64,000 nucleotides of DNA from assembly GCF_005870085.1 (NCBI RefSeq), contig NZ_SZNM01000011.1, positions 54,934 to 118,933 on the forward strand, in the 5' to 3' direction. The notes beneath the pieces were generated by a model. The model saw only the letters and a program-made list of their open reading frames with translations, was not told the origin of the DNA and searched no databases. The translations under genes and the position numbers were made by a program. The DNA comes from Aquibacillus sediminis (lineage in GTDB: Bacteria; Bacillota; Bacilli; Bacillales; Amphibacillaceae). How positions within the stretch are numbered: position 1 is the first letter of the stretch; the number at the start of each line of letters is the position of its first letter. Shown one piece after another: positions 30,141 to 44,926 of the stretch.

Positions 30141-30179
30141 ATAAAAACATTTCAAATAAATGTTAAAGATTTAAAAAAC

Positions 30180-30350
30180 GGCTTGTGATTAAATGGTTTG
30201 CTAAAATAACCACGTCCGCGAAGCTTTAAAGCCGTAACACAACCTCCTTCACCTCGGCCTACAAGGTGTAGGTCCGTTCGGCGTTGTCATACGATGTGCA
30301 GGCGCAGTTACCATCGCTAACCGGGGTATTCCGCCTCCTGAACAAAGAAA
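30180..30350. repeat. GC-rich intergenic block before recF
   Basis: A gene-free stretch of about 170 bp that is markedly richer in G and C than its surroundings, including CTCGGCCTACAAGGTGTAGG and CGATGTGCAGGCG. No open frame. Short motifs recall sub-modules of the composite elements (ACGATGT and GCAGGCG also at 63.36 kb), so it may be a worn repeat; I cannot show full homology by eye. Confidence 0.4.
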
Positions 30351-30359
30351 GGGATTATC

Positions 30360-31469
30360 ATGCATATTCATGAATTAAGCCTTACAAATTATAGAAATTA
30401 CCAGACATTGCATTTAAATTTTGATGATAAGATAAATGTTATTATTGGAGAAAATGCTCAAGGAAAAACAAACTTGATGGAATCTATTTACGTTTTAGCG
30501 TTTTCTAAATCTCATCGTACACCAAGAGATAAAGAACTTATCCATTGGGACCAAGAATATGCTAAAATAAAAGGTAGTGTTATGAAACGAAATCAAAAGT
30601 TCCCATTAGAAATACAGTTTTCTAATAAAGGTAAAAAGGCTAAATTAAATCATATTGAACAAAAACGTTTAAGTGACTATATTGGGGCGCTGAATGTTGT
30701 GATGTTTGCACCTGAAGATTTAAATTTGGTAAAAGGTAGTCCTCAGATCAGAAGACGTTTTATTGACATGGAGATTGGCCAAATTCAGCCCATTTATATC
30801 TATCATCTTGGTCAATATCAAAAAGTTTTAAAGCAACGTAACTACCTTTTAAAAAATCTTCAGCGAAATTATCAGGCAGACCGGACAATGTTACGAGTGT
30901 TAACAGAACAATTGATAGAACATGCAGCCGTCATTATAGAAAAAAGGTTCATCTTTTTAGAATTGTTAAGAAAATGGGCAGGTCCCATACATCAAGGAAT
31001 TAGTAGAGGAATTGAGCAATTAAAAATAACATATAATGCTTCTATTGATGTATCAGAAGCAGATAATAGGGAAAAAATAGTAAATATATACCATGATAAA
31101 TTCTCGAAGTTAGAAGATCGAGAGGTTGAACGTGGTAATACTTTAATAGGTCCTCATCGTGATGATCTATTATTTTATGTGAATGAAAAAGATGTCCAAA
31201 CATATGGGTCACAAGGACAACAACGAACAACAGCTTTATCACTAAAGCTTGCAGAAATAGAGTTAATTAAACACGAGGTTGGAGAATATCCGATTTTATT
31301 ATTGGATGATGTACTTAGTGAATTAGATGATTATAGACAATCTCACTTGTTACATACCATACAAGGTAAAATTCAAACCTTTGTTTCTACTACTAGTGTT
31401 GATGGTATACAGCATGAAACATTAGATAAGGCAGAACTATTTCGTGTAGAAAGTGGGACAATTGTTTGA
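30360..31469 (+). CDS. recF: DNA replication/repair protein RecF
   Basis: RecF is an SMC-like ATPase that helps load RecA at gaps via RecO and RecR. The 369 residues contain Walker [10 protein letters not shown] near residue 30, the signature [18 protein letters not shown] and Walker [20 protein letters not shown] lies upstream of the ATG. It is in the conserved dnaN-rlbA-recF-remB-gyrB order. The partner gene recR is at 62058. Confidence 0.96.
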   Translation: MHIHELSLTNYRNYQTLHLNFDDKINVIIGENAQGKTNLMESIYVLAFSKSHRTPRDKELIHWDQEYAKIKGSVMKRNQKFPLEIQFSNKGKKAKLNHIEQKRLSDYIGALNVVMFAPEDLNLVKGSPQIRRRFIDMEIGQIQPIYIYHLGQYQKVLKQRNYLLKNLQRNYQADRTMLRVLTEQLIEHAAVIIEKRFIFLELLRKWAGPIHQGISRGIEQLKITYNASIDVSEADNREKIVNIYHDKFSKLEDREVERGNTLIGPHRDDLLFYVNEKDVQTYGSQGQQRTTALSLKLAEIELIKHEVGEYPILLLDDVLSELDDYRQSHLLHTIQGKIQTFVSTTSVDGIQHETLDKAELFRVESGTIV

Positions 31470-31487
31470 TAGAAATGGGGGAATAGT

Positions 31488-31787
31488 GTGTTTATTCATA
31501 TTGGAGATGACAATGTGATTCGTTCGGAAGATGTCGTTGCAATCATTGATTATAGTTTAGTGTCCTCGTCAACCATCAATGAAGAGATGCTCACCAACCA
31601 AAAGAAAAAAGGGAATGTTCTTGACCCACAAGAAGAGGGCGTAAAAGCATTGGTGATGACGAAAGATTTTGTTTATTATAGTCCACTTTCTGTTTTAACA
31701 CTTAAGAAACGAGCAAGTATGATCTCCACTATTAGTAAGCTAGATGATTACTCAGATATTTTTGAAGAAGAGGATTTAACTTATTAG
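31488..31787 (+). CDS. remB: Extracellular matrix regulator RemB (YaaB)
   Basis: A 99-residue protein starting MFIHIGDDNVIRSEDVVAIIDY, with the terminal YYSPLSVLTLKKRA typical of RemB/DUF370-like proteins. In B. subtilis RemB contributes to control of matrix genes and osmoprotection with RemA. The start codon is GTG with GGGGGAA upstream. It is a little longer than the B. subtilis protein at the C-terminus. It lies between recF and gyrB and is probably cotranscribed with them. Confidence 0.88.
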   Translation: MFIHIGDDNVIRSEDVVAIIDYSLVSSSTINEEMLTNQKKKGNVLDPQEEGVKALVMTKDFVYYSPLSVLTLKKRASMISTISKLDDYSDIFEEEDLTY

Positions 31788-31813
31788 ACAATAACCCCAT
31801 AAAAGAAGTGTAG

Positions 31814-33748
<1,935 letters not shown>

Positions 33749-33844
33749 ATCTATGGCTGTTTCACTTTTGTAAATAGATAAAATGAAGAGGCTGTGGCCT
33801 AACTAGGTCAGTCTCTTTTCCTCATTAGATAGGGAGGTAATTTC

Positions 33845-36370
33845 ATGGTGGATCAACAACGTCCACAAGTAGAAGAAATAAATATTAGTAACGAAATGCG
33901 TACAGCGTTTTTAGACTATGCAATGAGTGTTATTGTTTCACGAGCATTACCAGATGTTCGGGACGGTATGAAACCAGTACACCGTCGAATTCTTTATGCC
34001 ATGAATGATTTAGGTATACAGGCAGATAAAGCTTACAAAAAGTCTGCTCGTATTGTAGGGGATGTACTAGGTAAATACCATCCACATGGCGATTCCTCCG
34101 TATATGAAGCGATGGTTCGGATGGCTCAAGATTTTAGCTATCGCTACATGTTAGTGGATGGCCATGGTAACTTTGGTTCTGTTGATGGAGACTCAGCGGC
34201 CGCCATGCGTTATACGGAAGCTCGAATGTCTAAGATAGCAATGGAATTATTGCGTGATATTAATAAAGATACGATTGATTATCAGGAAAATTATGATGGT
34301 TCTGAGAAAGAACCTGTTGTACTTCCTGCTCGTTTTCCAAATTTACTTGTAAATGGTGCTTCAGGTATTGCGGTAGGTATGGCCACTAATATCCCACCAC
34401 ACCATTTAGGGGAAACGATTGATGCTGTTCTTGCATTAAGCAAAAACCCTGATATTACCATTCAAGAATTAATGGAAGATTATATCCATGGTCCTGACTT
34501 CCCTACCGCAGGGTTAATTTTAGGAAGAAGTGGGATTAGAAAAGCATATGAAACTGGTAAAGGATCTATTACGATTCGAGCTAAAGTACATATAGAAGAA
34601 CATGCAAATGGCAAGTCCACTATTCTCGTTTCCGAATTACCATACCAAGTGAATAAGGCAAAACTAATTGAAAAAATCGCCGATTATGTTCGTGATAAAA
34701 AAATTGATGGTATCACCGATTTACGTGATGAATCGGACCGAAACGGAATGCGAATTGTAATTGAATTACGTAGAGATGCTAATCCAAATGTCGTATTAAA
34801 TAATTTATATAAACAAACAGCCTTACAGACAACTTTTGGTGTTAATATGCTTGCATTGCATGATGGTCACCCAAGAGTGTTGAATTTAAAACAAACGTTA
34901 CAGTATTATTTAGACCACCAAGTAGTTGTTATTAAAAGACGTACAGCTTACGAGTTAAGGAAAGCAGAAGCTAGAGCGCATATCCTGGAAGGTTTACGTG
35001 TTGCATTAGACCATTTGGATGAAGTGATTACACTTATCCGTGAGTCTAAAACGACAGACATTGCTAGAGAAGGATTAATGACCCGTTTTGAGCTTTCAGA
35101 AAAACAAGCACAAGCTATCTTAGATATGCGTCTTCAGCGATTAACCGGTTTAGAAAGGGAAAAAATTGAAGAAGAATATCAAGATCTAATCAAGCTAATT
35201 GCTGAACTTAAAGCAATTCTAGCAGATGAAGAAAAAGTGAAAGAAATTATTCGAGAAGAATTAACGGAGATTAAAGAGAGATATAGTGATGAAAGAAGAA
35301 CAGAAATTGTATCAGGTGGAGCCGACTTTATTGAAGATGAAGACCTCATTCCTGAGGAAAACGTGGTAATTACGTTAACACATCAAGGATATGTGAAACG
35401 ATTACCTTCATCTACTTATCGTACCCAGCGTAGAGGTGGGCGTGGAGTGCAAGGGATGGGCACAAATGATGACGATTTTGTTGAACATCTTGTATCGACT
35501 TCAACTCATGATACCATTCTATTCTTTACCAACAAAGGGAAAGTCTATAAGTCAAAAGGCTATGAAATTCCAGAATTTAGTCGAACGGCTAAAGGTATAC
35601 CGATTATTAATTTATTAGAAATTGAAAAAGGTGAATGGATTAACGCAGTTATTAGTGTGAATGATTTTGAAGATGATTGGTATTTATTCTTTACGACGAA
35701 ACACGGTATTTCCAAGCGTACAAAAATTTCCCAATTTGCTAATATCCGTAAAGGTGGCTTAATTGCCTTAAATTTACGAGATGAGGATGAACTAATATCT
35801 GTACGTTTAACAGATGGGAATAAGCATATCATGATTGGCACAAGAAATGGCTATTTAATTCGTTTTCCAGAAGAACAAATTCGTTCAATGGGCCGTACCG
35901 CTGCAGGTGTGAAAGGAATATCCTTACGTGATGATGATATTGTCGTATCAATGGAAATAATTGAAGATGGCTACCATGTATTGAATGTAACAGAAAATGG
36001 TTATGGTAAGCGGACCCCAGCTGAAGAATACCGCATAACAAATCGTGGTGGTAAAGGGATCTTCACTTGCAATGTAACTGAAAAGACAGGAAAAATTGTA
36101 GCTGTTAAAGCTGTAAATGGTGAAGAGGACATTATGATTATTACTGCTGCTGGAGTATTAATTCGGATGCCTGTGGACAGCATTTCGATTACAGGTAGAA
36201 ACACGCAAGGTGTTAAATTAATTCGTGTTCAGGATGAAGAAAAGGTAGCTACAGTTGCTAGAATTGAACCTGATGAAGATGATTCCAATAACGAAGAAAA
36301 AGAAGAAGATCAACAAGAAGTTGTAGAAATAGAGGAGTCATCTGAACCAGATGTGAATGAAGAAGAATAA
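33845..36370 (+). CDS. gyrA: DNA gyrase subunit A
   Basis: GyrA cuts and rejoins DNA. The 841 residues include the winged-helix domain with the quinolone-resistance region, where Ser84 and Glu88 are the susceptible-type residues ([12 protein letters not shown]), and catalytic Tyr123 in [10 protein letters not shown] coiled-coil gate follows, then a six-bladed C-terminal domain beginning with the GyrA box QRRGGRG near residue 528. The tail of about 40 residues is very acidic. AGGGAGG lies before the ATG. Confidence 0.97.
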   Translation: MVDQQRPQVEEINISNEMRTAFLDYAMSVIVSRALPDVRDGMKPVHRRILYAMNDLGIQADKAYKKSARIVGDVLGKYHPHGDSSVYEAMVRMAQDFSYRYMLVDGHGNFGSVDGDSAAAMRYTEARMSKIAMELLRDINKDTIDYQENYDGSEKEPVVLPARFPNLLVNGASGIAVGMATNIPPHHLGETIDAVLALSKNPDITIQELMEDYIHGPDFPTAGLILGRSGIRKAYETGKGSITIRAKVHIEEHANGKSTILVSELPYQVNKAKLIEKIADYVRDKKIDGITDLRDESDRNGMRIVIELRRDANPNVVLNNLYKQTALQTTFGVNMLALHDGHPRVLNLKQTLQYYLDHQVVVIKRRTAYELRKAEARAHILEGLRVALDHLDEVITLIRESKTTDIAREGLMTRFELSEKQAQAILDMRLQRLTGLEREKIEEEYQDLIKLIAELKAILADEEKVKEIIREELTEIKERYSDERRTEIVSGGADFIEDEDLIPEENVVITLTHQGYVKRLPSSTYRTQRRGGRGVQGMGTNDDDFVEHLVSTSTHDTILFFTNKGKVYKSKGYEIPEFSRTAKGIPIINLLEIEKGEWINAVISVNDFEDDWYLFFTTKHGISKRTKISQFANIRKGGLIALNLRDEDELISVRLTDGNKHIMIGTRNGYLIRFPEEQIRSMGRTAAGVKGISLRDDDIVVSMEIIEDGYHVLNVTENGYGKRTPAEEYRITNRGGKGIFTCNVTEKTGKIVAVKAVNGEEDIMIITAAGVLIRMPVDSISITGRNTQGVKLIRVQDEEKVATVARIEPDEDDSNNEEKEEDQQEVVEIEESSEPDVNEEE

Positions 36371-36375
36371 TGCCA

Positions 36376-36397
36376 AACCCCTGTTGTGAACAGGGGT
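36376..36397 (+). terminator. Weak hairpin after gyrA
   Basis: AACCCCTGTT and AACAGGGGTT form a tight stem, but only CCTCTAAATTT follows, so termination may be partial and the HD-GYP gene 46 bases on may be read through. Confidence 0.5.
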
Positions 36398-36443
36398 TCC
36401 TCTAAATTTAGAAGGGAAGAACACATAAAGGATGAGATAACAA

Positions 36444-37529
36444 ATGTGGGTACATCCTAAACAATTAAAACCTGGTTGTGTAATTGAAAAAGACGTTCTA
36501 GGGAAAACGAATCGTCCGATTGTACCGCAAGATACTGTGTTAAAAGATATAGAAATTACAGTCTTAGAAAATTTTTTAGTTGAGAAAGTAAAAGTTGCAC
36601 CTAAATTAGCTGATGGTACTCCCTTTGAGCCCAAAGATTTAGAAGCAGAAGAGGATCATAGTGACTCACTTATTTACAATCAAGATTCTTCCTTTGAAGT
36701 TCTATATCAACAAGCAGTAAAAGAATACAAGAAGCTATTTATAAGACTGCAGAGTGGTAATGCTATTGATATTAACTATGTCCGAAAGTTTATGATGCCG
36801 TTATTACTACAAACAGAACGGGTAGGGATTGATATATACCTACTTTATAACTACTCGACAAAGGAAGATTATGTTTATCATCATAGTGTTTCCATGGCAA
36901 TACTGTCAGCATTTATGGCAAAGAAGATTGGCTATACGAAAGAATGGTTACAAGTAGGATTAGCTGGTTTGCTTGCCGATAGTGGAATGGCCAAAATGAG
37001 TCGACAATTGTATCTTAAAAAAGGTGAGTTGACATTACCTGAATATCAAGAGATAAAAAAACACCCAGCGCTTTCCTATCGACTTGTAGAACATATACCA
37101 TCGCTCTCTACAGGTGCAAAGTTAGCGATTCTTCAACACCATGAACGAGTCGATGGCAACGGCTATCCTTTAGGGGTTACTCAAGATAAAATTCATCCAT
37201 ATGCTCGTATTCTTGCTATTAGTGATACTTATCATGCCATGACATCTGAGCGAATGTATAAAGCAAAACTCTCTCCATTTAAAGTAATTGATGTGATGCT
37301 AAAAGATAACTTTATTAAGTATGATCACCAACTATTACAACAGTTTATTACATCATTGACTAATCTTGTTAATGGGTTGAATGTTCGCTTATCAAATAAT
37401 CAATTTGGAGAAATTGTTTATATAGATGCCAAATCCCCAACTAGGCCAATGGTGAGAGTAGAAAATACTAGTGAGATTATAACTCTAAAAACAAGACCAG
37501 ACTTGCATATAGAAGAAATTATTAAATAA
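36444..37529 (+). CDS. HD-GYP domain protein, degenerate active site
   Basis: A 361-residue protein with an N-terminal DUF3391-like region (1-60) and an HD-GYP domain (about 140-300), the fold of cyclic-di-GMP phosphodiesterases. YHHSVS (145-150), HHERVDGNGYP (232-242) and the ISD metal aspartate near 261 are kept. The hallmark LLHDIGK instead reads LLADSGM (176-182): the histidine of the HD pair and the lysine are gone. One metal ligand is therefore missing, and the protein may be a binding or regulatory protein. AAAGGATGAG precedes the ATG. It lies directly after gyrA and ends in its own terminator. Confidence 0.85.
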   Translation: MWVHPKQLKPGCVIEKDVLGKTNRPIVPQDTVLKDIEITVLENFLVEKVKVAPKLADGTPFEPKDLEAEEDHSDSLIYNQDSSFEVLYQQAVKEYKKLFIRLQSGNAIDINYVRKFMMPLLLQTERVGIDIYLLYNYSTKEDYVYHHSVSMAILSAFMAKKIGYTKEWLQVGLAGLLADSGMAKMSRQLYLKKGELTLPEYQEIKKHPALSYRLVEHIPSLSTGAKLAILQHHERVDGNGYPLGVTQDKIHPYARILAISDTYHAMTSERMYKAKLSPFKVIDVMLKDNFIKYDHQLLQQFITSLTNLVNGLNVRLSNNQFGEIVYIDAKSPTRPMVRVENTSEIITLKTRPDLHIEEIIK

Positions 37530-37569
37530 AAATACTAACGCCCTATTCCGTAGTGGCGTTAGTATTTTT
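37528..37569 (+). terminator. Terminator of the HD-GYP gene
   Basis: AAAAATACTAACGCC and its inverse pair across a 12-base loop, overlapping the stop codon region; the T run lies in the 3' arm. Confidence 0.88.
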
Positions 37570-37591
37570 GTTTGTAAAAGGTAATTGTGAG

Positions 37592-38144
37592 ATGAATATA
37601 AGCTGTATTATACGACATAAATTTACGTTCCTTTCTGTCTGAATTTAATATGTATTATACGATCGTTCCGGCAGAATACTCCGCTTTCCATGGGCACGGC
37701 TTCAGCTAACTTGGTAAAGAAAACCGCTTTACCAAGTGGATCTTCAGCTCGTGCTGTTCCCATAGGAGTCTCCGTATTCTGCCTTCACTGATATAAGTTT
37801 TCTGATTAGTGATAGATGTAATACTTTATAAATTCAAAAATAAATAACCTAGTGTAAGGTTATGTTACAACATACTAAATAACATAAAAGATATAGTATA
37901 TGATTTTTATTAAGCAAAGCACTATTAAAACTTCAGAGCACACGAATGAGCGGAGGAAATACACCGGAGACTCCTGTGGGACTAATGGCCTCGATGAGAC
38001 CCCGCAGTGAGGTACGAACGAGGAGGCTCATCAGCCACCCGCGGAAAGCGTAGGTGTATTTCCGTAGCGCTGTTCAGTAGTTACAATTTGTAGAACGGAA
38101 AAGTCATCATAAAAATAATGCATATAATTCAGCTTATATACATT
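37592..38144. repeat. Composite palindromic element, copy 4
   Basis: About 553 bp with clear inverted ends: ATATAAGCTGTATTATACGAC on the left and TGCATATAATTCAGCTTATA on the right. Order A-linker-B: module A at 37670-37783 (GGCAGAATACTCCGC, a TTGGTAAAG hairpin, GTATTCTGCC) and module B at 37950-38070. It fills the gap between the HD-GYP gene and the convergent yaaC. It lacks the sub-module insertions of copies 2, 3 and 5, so it is close to the basic form. Confidence 0.88.
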
Positions 38145-38170
38145 AGACAAAGTTAGCGGTAAGAAAACTT

Positions 38171-39133
38171 TTATGTGTCATACTGCTGATATAAAAAGTA
38201 ACCGAGTAAGAATGGTACCTTTTCCGAAGTTGCTTGTAAGAATGTTTCTATAAACGGATAATCAACAGTTGGTAACGTATGAAGCAAGTCCCCCCACCAT
38301 TCTGTTTCATACCTACAAATCATGCTTAAATTATAGAGTAGTAAGTAATGGTTCATGATTTCATGGTTCGTAGAAAAATACTCTCTACTAGCAGGTAAAT
38401 AAAATGTTTCTTCTGCAGAGTGGTAAAAGAAAGGTCCTTTAGATATAGGACTGAGCTCGTTTTCAACAGAAAGTTCTATTGTTTCTTTATGTAATTGCTT
38501 TTCGGCAATTGTTAACTGGTAGGAAGATAGCTTAGTTAAGAAAGCATTCTCTGTCATGTGATAGTTATCTAGAATTTTCCTAGGAATGCTAAGGGTATAA
38601 CTACCTTTTGAAGCTACTGGTAACAATACCGATTCACCACTGTATAAATTAAATAAAGAATTAACCTCTGGAATGGCAGCAAGTAATTGCTTCATCGTCA
38701 CTTTTTCATAGGGGAACTTTTCTACTCCACATAAATGTTTTGTGAAGTATGGGAAAAGTCCTTTGTGCTGTAGCTTCACCTCATCTTGCAAAAATTCGTA
38801 CTGTTGTTTTTTTCGCTTACGAGTAGATACACCATGAGCCAACATTGATGTGTTTTCAGGATAGTCTGGACGTCTTGTTAATAAGCACGCCTTTAATAAA
38901 TGAACCATTCCATAGAAAAAAAGAATCGGCTGTACAATTAAATTTGCTTGATTTCCAGTTTGATAAAAGTGTTGGCCATGTTGTAAATAATAAAGGAATC
39001 GATAACTATTTTGGTAACTATTCTTCTCAGGATCTACAACATCATATTTTTTGTATGTATGTTCTAAATATTTTTGAGATGTATGTGCTGATTTTAAGTA
39101 ATTCATAAAGTTCAAAACTTGCTGTTGTAACAT
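38171..39133 (-). CDS. yaaC: YaaC-family protein
   Basis: A 320-residue soluble protein of the YaaC family, found between gyrA and guaB in Bacillus, here on the minus strand in the same place. Visible features are a tyrosine-rich N-terminal third (NSYQNSYRFLYYLQHG), VQPILFFYGMVHLLKACL, a basic stretch STRKRKKQQ, and WWGDLLHTLPTVDYPFIETFL near the end. No catalytic motif is evident and its function is unknown. The start ATG lacks a strong ribosome site. Confidence 0.85.
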   Translation of the reverse strand: MLQQQVLNFMNYLKSAHTSQKYLEHTYKKYDVVDPEKNSYQNSYRFLYYLQHGQHFYQTGNQANLIVQPILFFYGMVHLLKACLLTRRPDYPENTSMLAHGVSTRKRKKQQYEFLQDEVKLQHKGLFPYFTKHLCGVEKFPYEKVTMKQLLAAIPEVNSLFNLYSGESVLLPVASKGSYTLSIPRKILDNYHMTENAFLTKLSSYQLTIAEKQLHKETIELSVENELSPISKGPFFYHSAEETFYLPASREYFSTNHEIMNHYLLLYNLSMICRYETEWWGDLLHTLPTVDYPFIETFLQATSEKVPFLLGYFLYQQYDT

Positions 39134-39308
39134 ATGTTATACCCTTTCCATAAAAATAGTTGATTGTAAGTGCATTCATTAAGTAAAAGGGTTGAAAAAC
39201 ACTACATCATATCGTATTGTAAATAACAATAAGAAATTGTCGACATATTAGAATGCCAATGAAAAAAGTTTACGATCATAGCTTTGCCAACAATTTAGTA
39301 TTTTATAA

Positions 39309-40799
<1,491 letters not shown>

Positions 40800-40816
40800 G
40801 TTAATAGCAACTATGC

Positions 40817-40851
40817 GGGCTGAATTCTTCCACAAGAATTCAGCCCTTTTA
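40817..40851 (+). terminator. Terminator after guaB
   Basis: GGGCTGAATTCTT and its inverse pair across four bases, then TTTT. It begins 18 bases past the guaB stop. Confidence 0.92.
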
Positions 40852-40866
40852 ATTAATATTTCCTAC

Positions 40867-41458
40867 TGCATATAAGCTGTAATATACGAATCACTTTCAA
40901 CTTCCTTTAAAGGATGAGTGCTAATAGGTCGCTGCGGAAATACACTACGCTTTCCTGTGGGGGGCTGGTGAGCCTCCTCGTTCGTCCCTCACTGCGGGGT
41001 CTCACCGATGATAAATTAAGGATCACAGGCTAAAACCGTCCTTGTCGGACAACGCCTGCATAACCCTTGCCGGGCCTCGGGAGTCTCCGTGTATTTCCTT
41101 CGCTTTTTCCAGTAATCTGAAGTTTTATAGTGCTTTGCTTAAAAAAACATATAGTATAAATTATTTATGTTAATTGGCATGTTGTAACATAACCTTGTAG
41201 TAAATTCGTTACTTTTGTATTTATAAAGTTTAACACCTATTACTCATCAGAAAACTTATATCAGCGAAGGCAGAATACGGAGACTCCTATGGGAATAGCG
41301 CGAGCTGAAGATCCACTTGGTAAAGTGGTTTCCTTTACCAAGTTAGCTGAGGCCGTGCCCATGGAAAGCGGAGTATTCTGCCGAAGCGAGAGTATAACAC
41401 TCATTTCAATCAGAATAAAAGAAAGTAAAGTTACTGCATATATTACAGCTTATATGCA
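40867..41458. repeat. Composite palindromic element, copy 5
   Basis: About 592 bp with the best inverted ends in the window: TGCATATAAGCTGTAATATA on the left and the near-exact inverse TATATTACAGCTTATATGCA on the right. Order B-linker-A, as in copy 1. Module B (40932-41104) carries an insertion at 41008-41079 containing GGATCACAGGCTAAAACCG, which is shared with copy 2. Module A is at 41270-41387. The linker aligns with that of copy 1, including TTTATGTTAATTG and CAGAAAACTTAT. Confidence 0.9.
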
Positions 41459-41646
41459 GGTAATAAGAATGTTTCTAGCACATAGTCATGCAAAAGAAGT
41501 TGTTAAATAGGTCTTAGGCAAGTAATGTAGGTTCGTTAGTGACTTTTAGCGGGTTTTCTGTATTTGCTTTAACAAGTCATTCCACTTTAAGATAACCTAT
41601 GATAAAATAACAAAGATACATACTAATATAGGTGGAGGTAGAGAAA

Positions 41647-42969
41647 TTGAAAGCAAAGGCATCCTTATGGAGTATTATAACAGCACTTCTGGTTTTTTCG
41701 TCGATTATAGTAAACCCTGTTATGGCTAAAGCAGATAGTATTGATGTAGAAGCGGAAGCAGCTATATTAGTTGACGCTGAAACAGGAAAAGTTTTATATG
41801 GAAAGAATCAAGACGAAATGCTAGGTATTGCAAGTATGACAAAAATGATGACTGAATATTTAGTTTTAGAAGCAATAGATGAAGGCGAAATAGATTGGGA
41901 TACAACAACACAAATAAGTGATTTTCCATATAGTATTTCAGCAGATCCTGCCTTTTCAGGAATTGGGTTAATACAGGACAAGGACTATACTGTTAAAGAA
42001 CTTTATGAGGCAATGGCGATTTACTCAGATAATGCAACTACAATTGCATTAGCGGAATTAATCGCAGGTTCTGAAGGCGATTTTGTGCAAATGATGAATC
42101 AAAAAGCAGAAGAACTAGGACTAACAAATTATAAGTTTGTTAATTCAACTGGTTTATCGAATGAACACTTAGGAGAAAATTATCCTGAAGGAACGCAACC
42201 AGATGAAGAGAATTTAATGTCAGCAGAATCTACAGCATTATTAGCATATCGTTTAGTTAATGATTTCCCTGAAGCTCTAGATTATTCTAGTATGTTAACA
42301 AGCGAATTGGATGACCAATTAATGATTAATTGGAATTGGATGTTACCTTGGGATAATGCTAACTTTAAACAGTACTATTCTGAAGGTGTAGATGGGTTGA
42401 AAACTGGTTATACTGAACTCGCTGGTTACTGTTTTACCGGTACTGCAGAACGTAATGGAAAACGTCTTATCTCCGTAATAATGAATACAGACGTAGATGG
42501 AATAGAAAGTAAACGTGAAAAAGAAGGCAAACGTTTTAAACAAACTCAAAAGTTATTAGATTATGGGTATGGTAAATTTGAAACGAAAGAACTTTATCCT
42601 TCTGGCCATCAAATAGAAGGTGAATCATTATTACCTGTTTCGAAAGGGAAGCAGGATGAAGTAGAAATTGTTTCCGATCAGCCTATTTCTTCGATTATAA
42701 AATCAGGAGATGAAGAGAATTACCAAGTTACCTATAACATAGATGAGAGTTTGCTTGATGAAGATGGTCAATTAGTAGCTCCAATTGAAAAGGGACAAAA
42801 AGTAGGAACAATGGAACTTGTATATGATGGCGATCAAGATTATGGATATATTTTGGAACAAGAAAATCAAGCGGTAGATGTTGTCACAACTGATGCCGTA
42901 GAAAAGAAAAATTGGTTTATGTTGTTCTTAAGTTCGATTGGGAACTTCTTTGGAAATCTGTTTGGCTAA
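41647..42969 (+). CDS. dacA: D-alanyl-D-alanine carboxypeptidase (PBP5)
   Basis: The main vegetative DD-carboxypeptidase, trimming the fifth residue of peptidoglycan stem peptides outside the membrane. The 440-residue precursor has a signal peptide (about 1-30, cleavage after AKA), the SMTK active site with Ser63 and Lys66, the YSDN motif and LKTG. A beta-rich C-terminal domain follows, then an amphipathic anchor helix at the end (NWFMLFLSSIGNFFGNLFG). I chose a TTG start at 41647, seven bases after GGAGGT; the open frame from 41632 overlaps that site. Confidence 0.95.
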   Translation: MKAKASLWSIITALLVFSSIIVNPVMAKADSIDVEAEAAILVDAETGKVLYGKNQDEMLGIASMTKMMTEYLVLEAIDEGEIDWDTTTQISDFPYSISADPAFSGIGLIQDKDYTVKELYEAMAIYSDNATTIALAELIAGSEGDFVQMMNQKAEELGLTNYKFVNSTGLSNEHLGENYPEGTQPDEENLMSAESTALLAYRLVNDFPEALDYSSMLTSELDDQLMINWNWMLPWDNANFKQYYSEGVDGLKTGYTELAGYCFTGTAERNGKRLISVIMNTDVDGIESKREKEGKRFKQTQKLLDYGYGKFETKELYPSGHQIEGESLLPVSKGKQDEVEIVSDQPISSIIKSGDEENYQVTYNIDESLLDEDGQLVAPIEKGQKVGTMELVYDGDQDYGYILEQENQAVDVVTTDAVEKKNWFMLFLSSIGNFFGNLFG

Positions 42970-43098
42970 GCAAGACTAAATCTGAGTGAAATAGTTGGGA
43001 TTTTAAAGGAATTTAAGGTACAATATTGATTAATTATAAATAGTGTTTTATTCTAAAAAAAATATGAAATTTGGTGTAACCAGGGGAGGATGCGAAAT

Positions 43099-43983
<885 letters not shown>

Positions 43984-44005
43984 TGGAAAGAAGGAGTGAG
44001 TTACA

Positions 44006-44596
44006 ATGCTTAAAATAGGTGTATTAGGATTACAAGGCGCTATCGAAGAACACATTCGATCCATTGAGGCAACAGGTGCAGAAGGTATTATTATTAAAAA
44101 GAAAGAACAACTAGATGAAGTGGATGGTCTAATTTTACCTGGTGGGGAAAGTACAACAATGCGTCGGTTAATCGATCAGTATGATTTCTTCGAAGCATTA
44201 GTTAGCTTTGGAGAGCGAGGAAAGCCTATTTTTGGCACATGTGCTGGTTTGATTTTACTTGCAAATGACATTGTTGGGCAAGATGATGCACACTTAAAAC
44301 TAATGAATATGAAGGTACAACGTAATGCCTTTGGCCGACAAAAGGATAGTTTTGAAGCTAAATTAGATATAAAAGGTGTTGCAGAACAATTTGAAGCAGT
44401 GTTTATTCGAGCACCATATATTGCTGAAGTAGGAAACGATGTTGAAGTGTTAGCTACTTATAATGATTCAATTGTTGCTGCTAAGCAAGGGAGTCTACTA
44501 TGTAGTTCTTTTCATCCAGAATTAACGGATGACCATCGACTTACTGCATATTTTGTTAATATGGTGGAACAATCAAAACAAGAAGTAGTTTCTTAA
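44006..44596 (+). CDS. pdxT: Pyridoxal 5'-phosphate synthase glutaminase subunit PdxT
   Basis: The glutaminase that feeds ammonia to PdxS. The 196 residues hold the class I amidotransferase triad: Cys79 in FGTCAG, and His170 and Glu172 in SSFHPE. The LPGGEST substrate loop lies at 44-50. AAGGAGTGAG precedes the ATG. Twelve PdxS and twelve PdxT subunits form the complex in the family. The serS T-box leader starts about 50 bases downstream. Confidence 0.96.
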   Translation: MLKIGVLGLQGAIEEHIRSIEATGAEGIIIKKKEQLDEVDGLILPGGESTTMRRLIDQYDFFEALVSFGERGKPIFGTCAGLILLANDIVGQDDAHLKLMNMKVQRNAFGRQKDSFEAKLDIKGVAEQFEAVFIRAPYIAEVGNDVEVLATYNDSIVAAKQGSLLCSSFHPELTDDHRLTAYFVNMVEQSKQEVVS

Positions 44597-44639
44597 TAAT
44601 ATATATAAAGAGAAATGTTGATAGGAAATAGTAACAGTT

Positions 44640-44856
44640 TTATTCTTTCTTCAGAGAGCCGATAACAGTGGTGAGAATCGGTGTGAGAATGCTGTGAATC
44701 CATCCTGGAGTTAGTATGTTGAAATGTAGTAGGTATACTCGGTTGTTGGCCGTTATCCAACATTGAGCCGGAAGATGTATATGTCTTCAATCAGGGTGGT
44801 ATCGCGGGAAAAACTCTCGTCCCTATGTTAAGTTAGGGATGGGAGTTTTTCTTTTA
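44640..44856 (+). promoter_or_regulatory. T-box leader of serS
   Basis: A tRNA-sensing T-box riboswitch. The T-box core AGGGTGGTATCGCGGG lies near 44793-44808, followed by a terminator stem (AACTCTCGTCCCTA with TAGGGATGGGAGTT) and TTTTTCTTTT. Upstream, stem I carries GTGAATCCATCCTGG, where UCC would be a serine specifier codon. Uncharged tRNA-Ser should favour the antiterminator and switch on serS. The core has TATCGCG where TACCGCG is common. Confidence 0.93.
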
Positions 44857-44926
44857 TTTGTCACCATATTAAAGAGGTTAAGATACAAAGTATAGATAAG
44901 AATAAAACATTAAGGAGGAATTACAA

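Noticed and set aside
41289..41510. 73-codon plus-strand frame before dacA
   Set aside because: It runs through module A and the right end of repeat copy 5, with no ribosome site.
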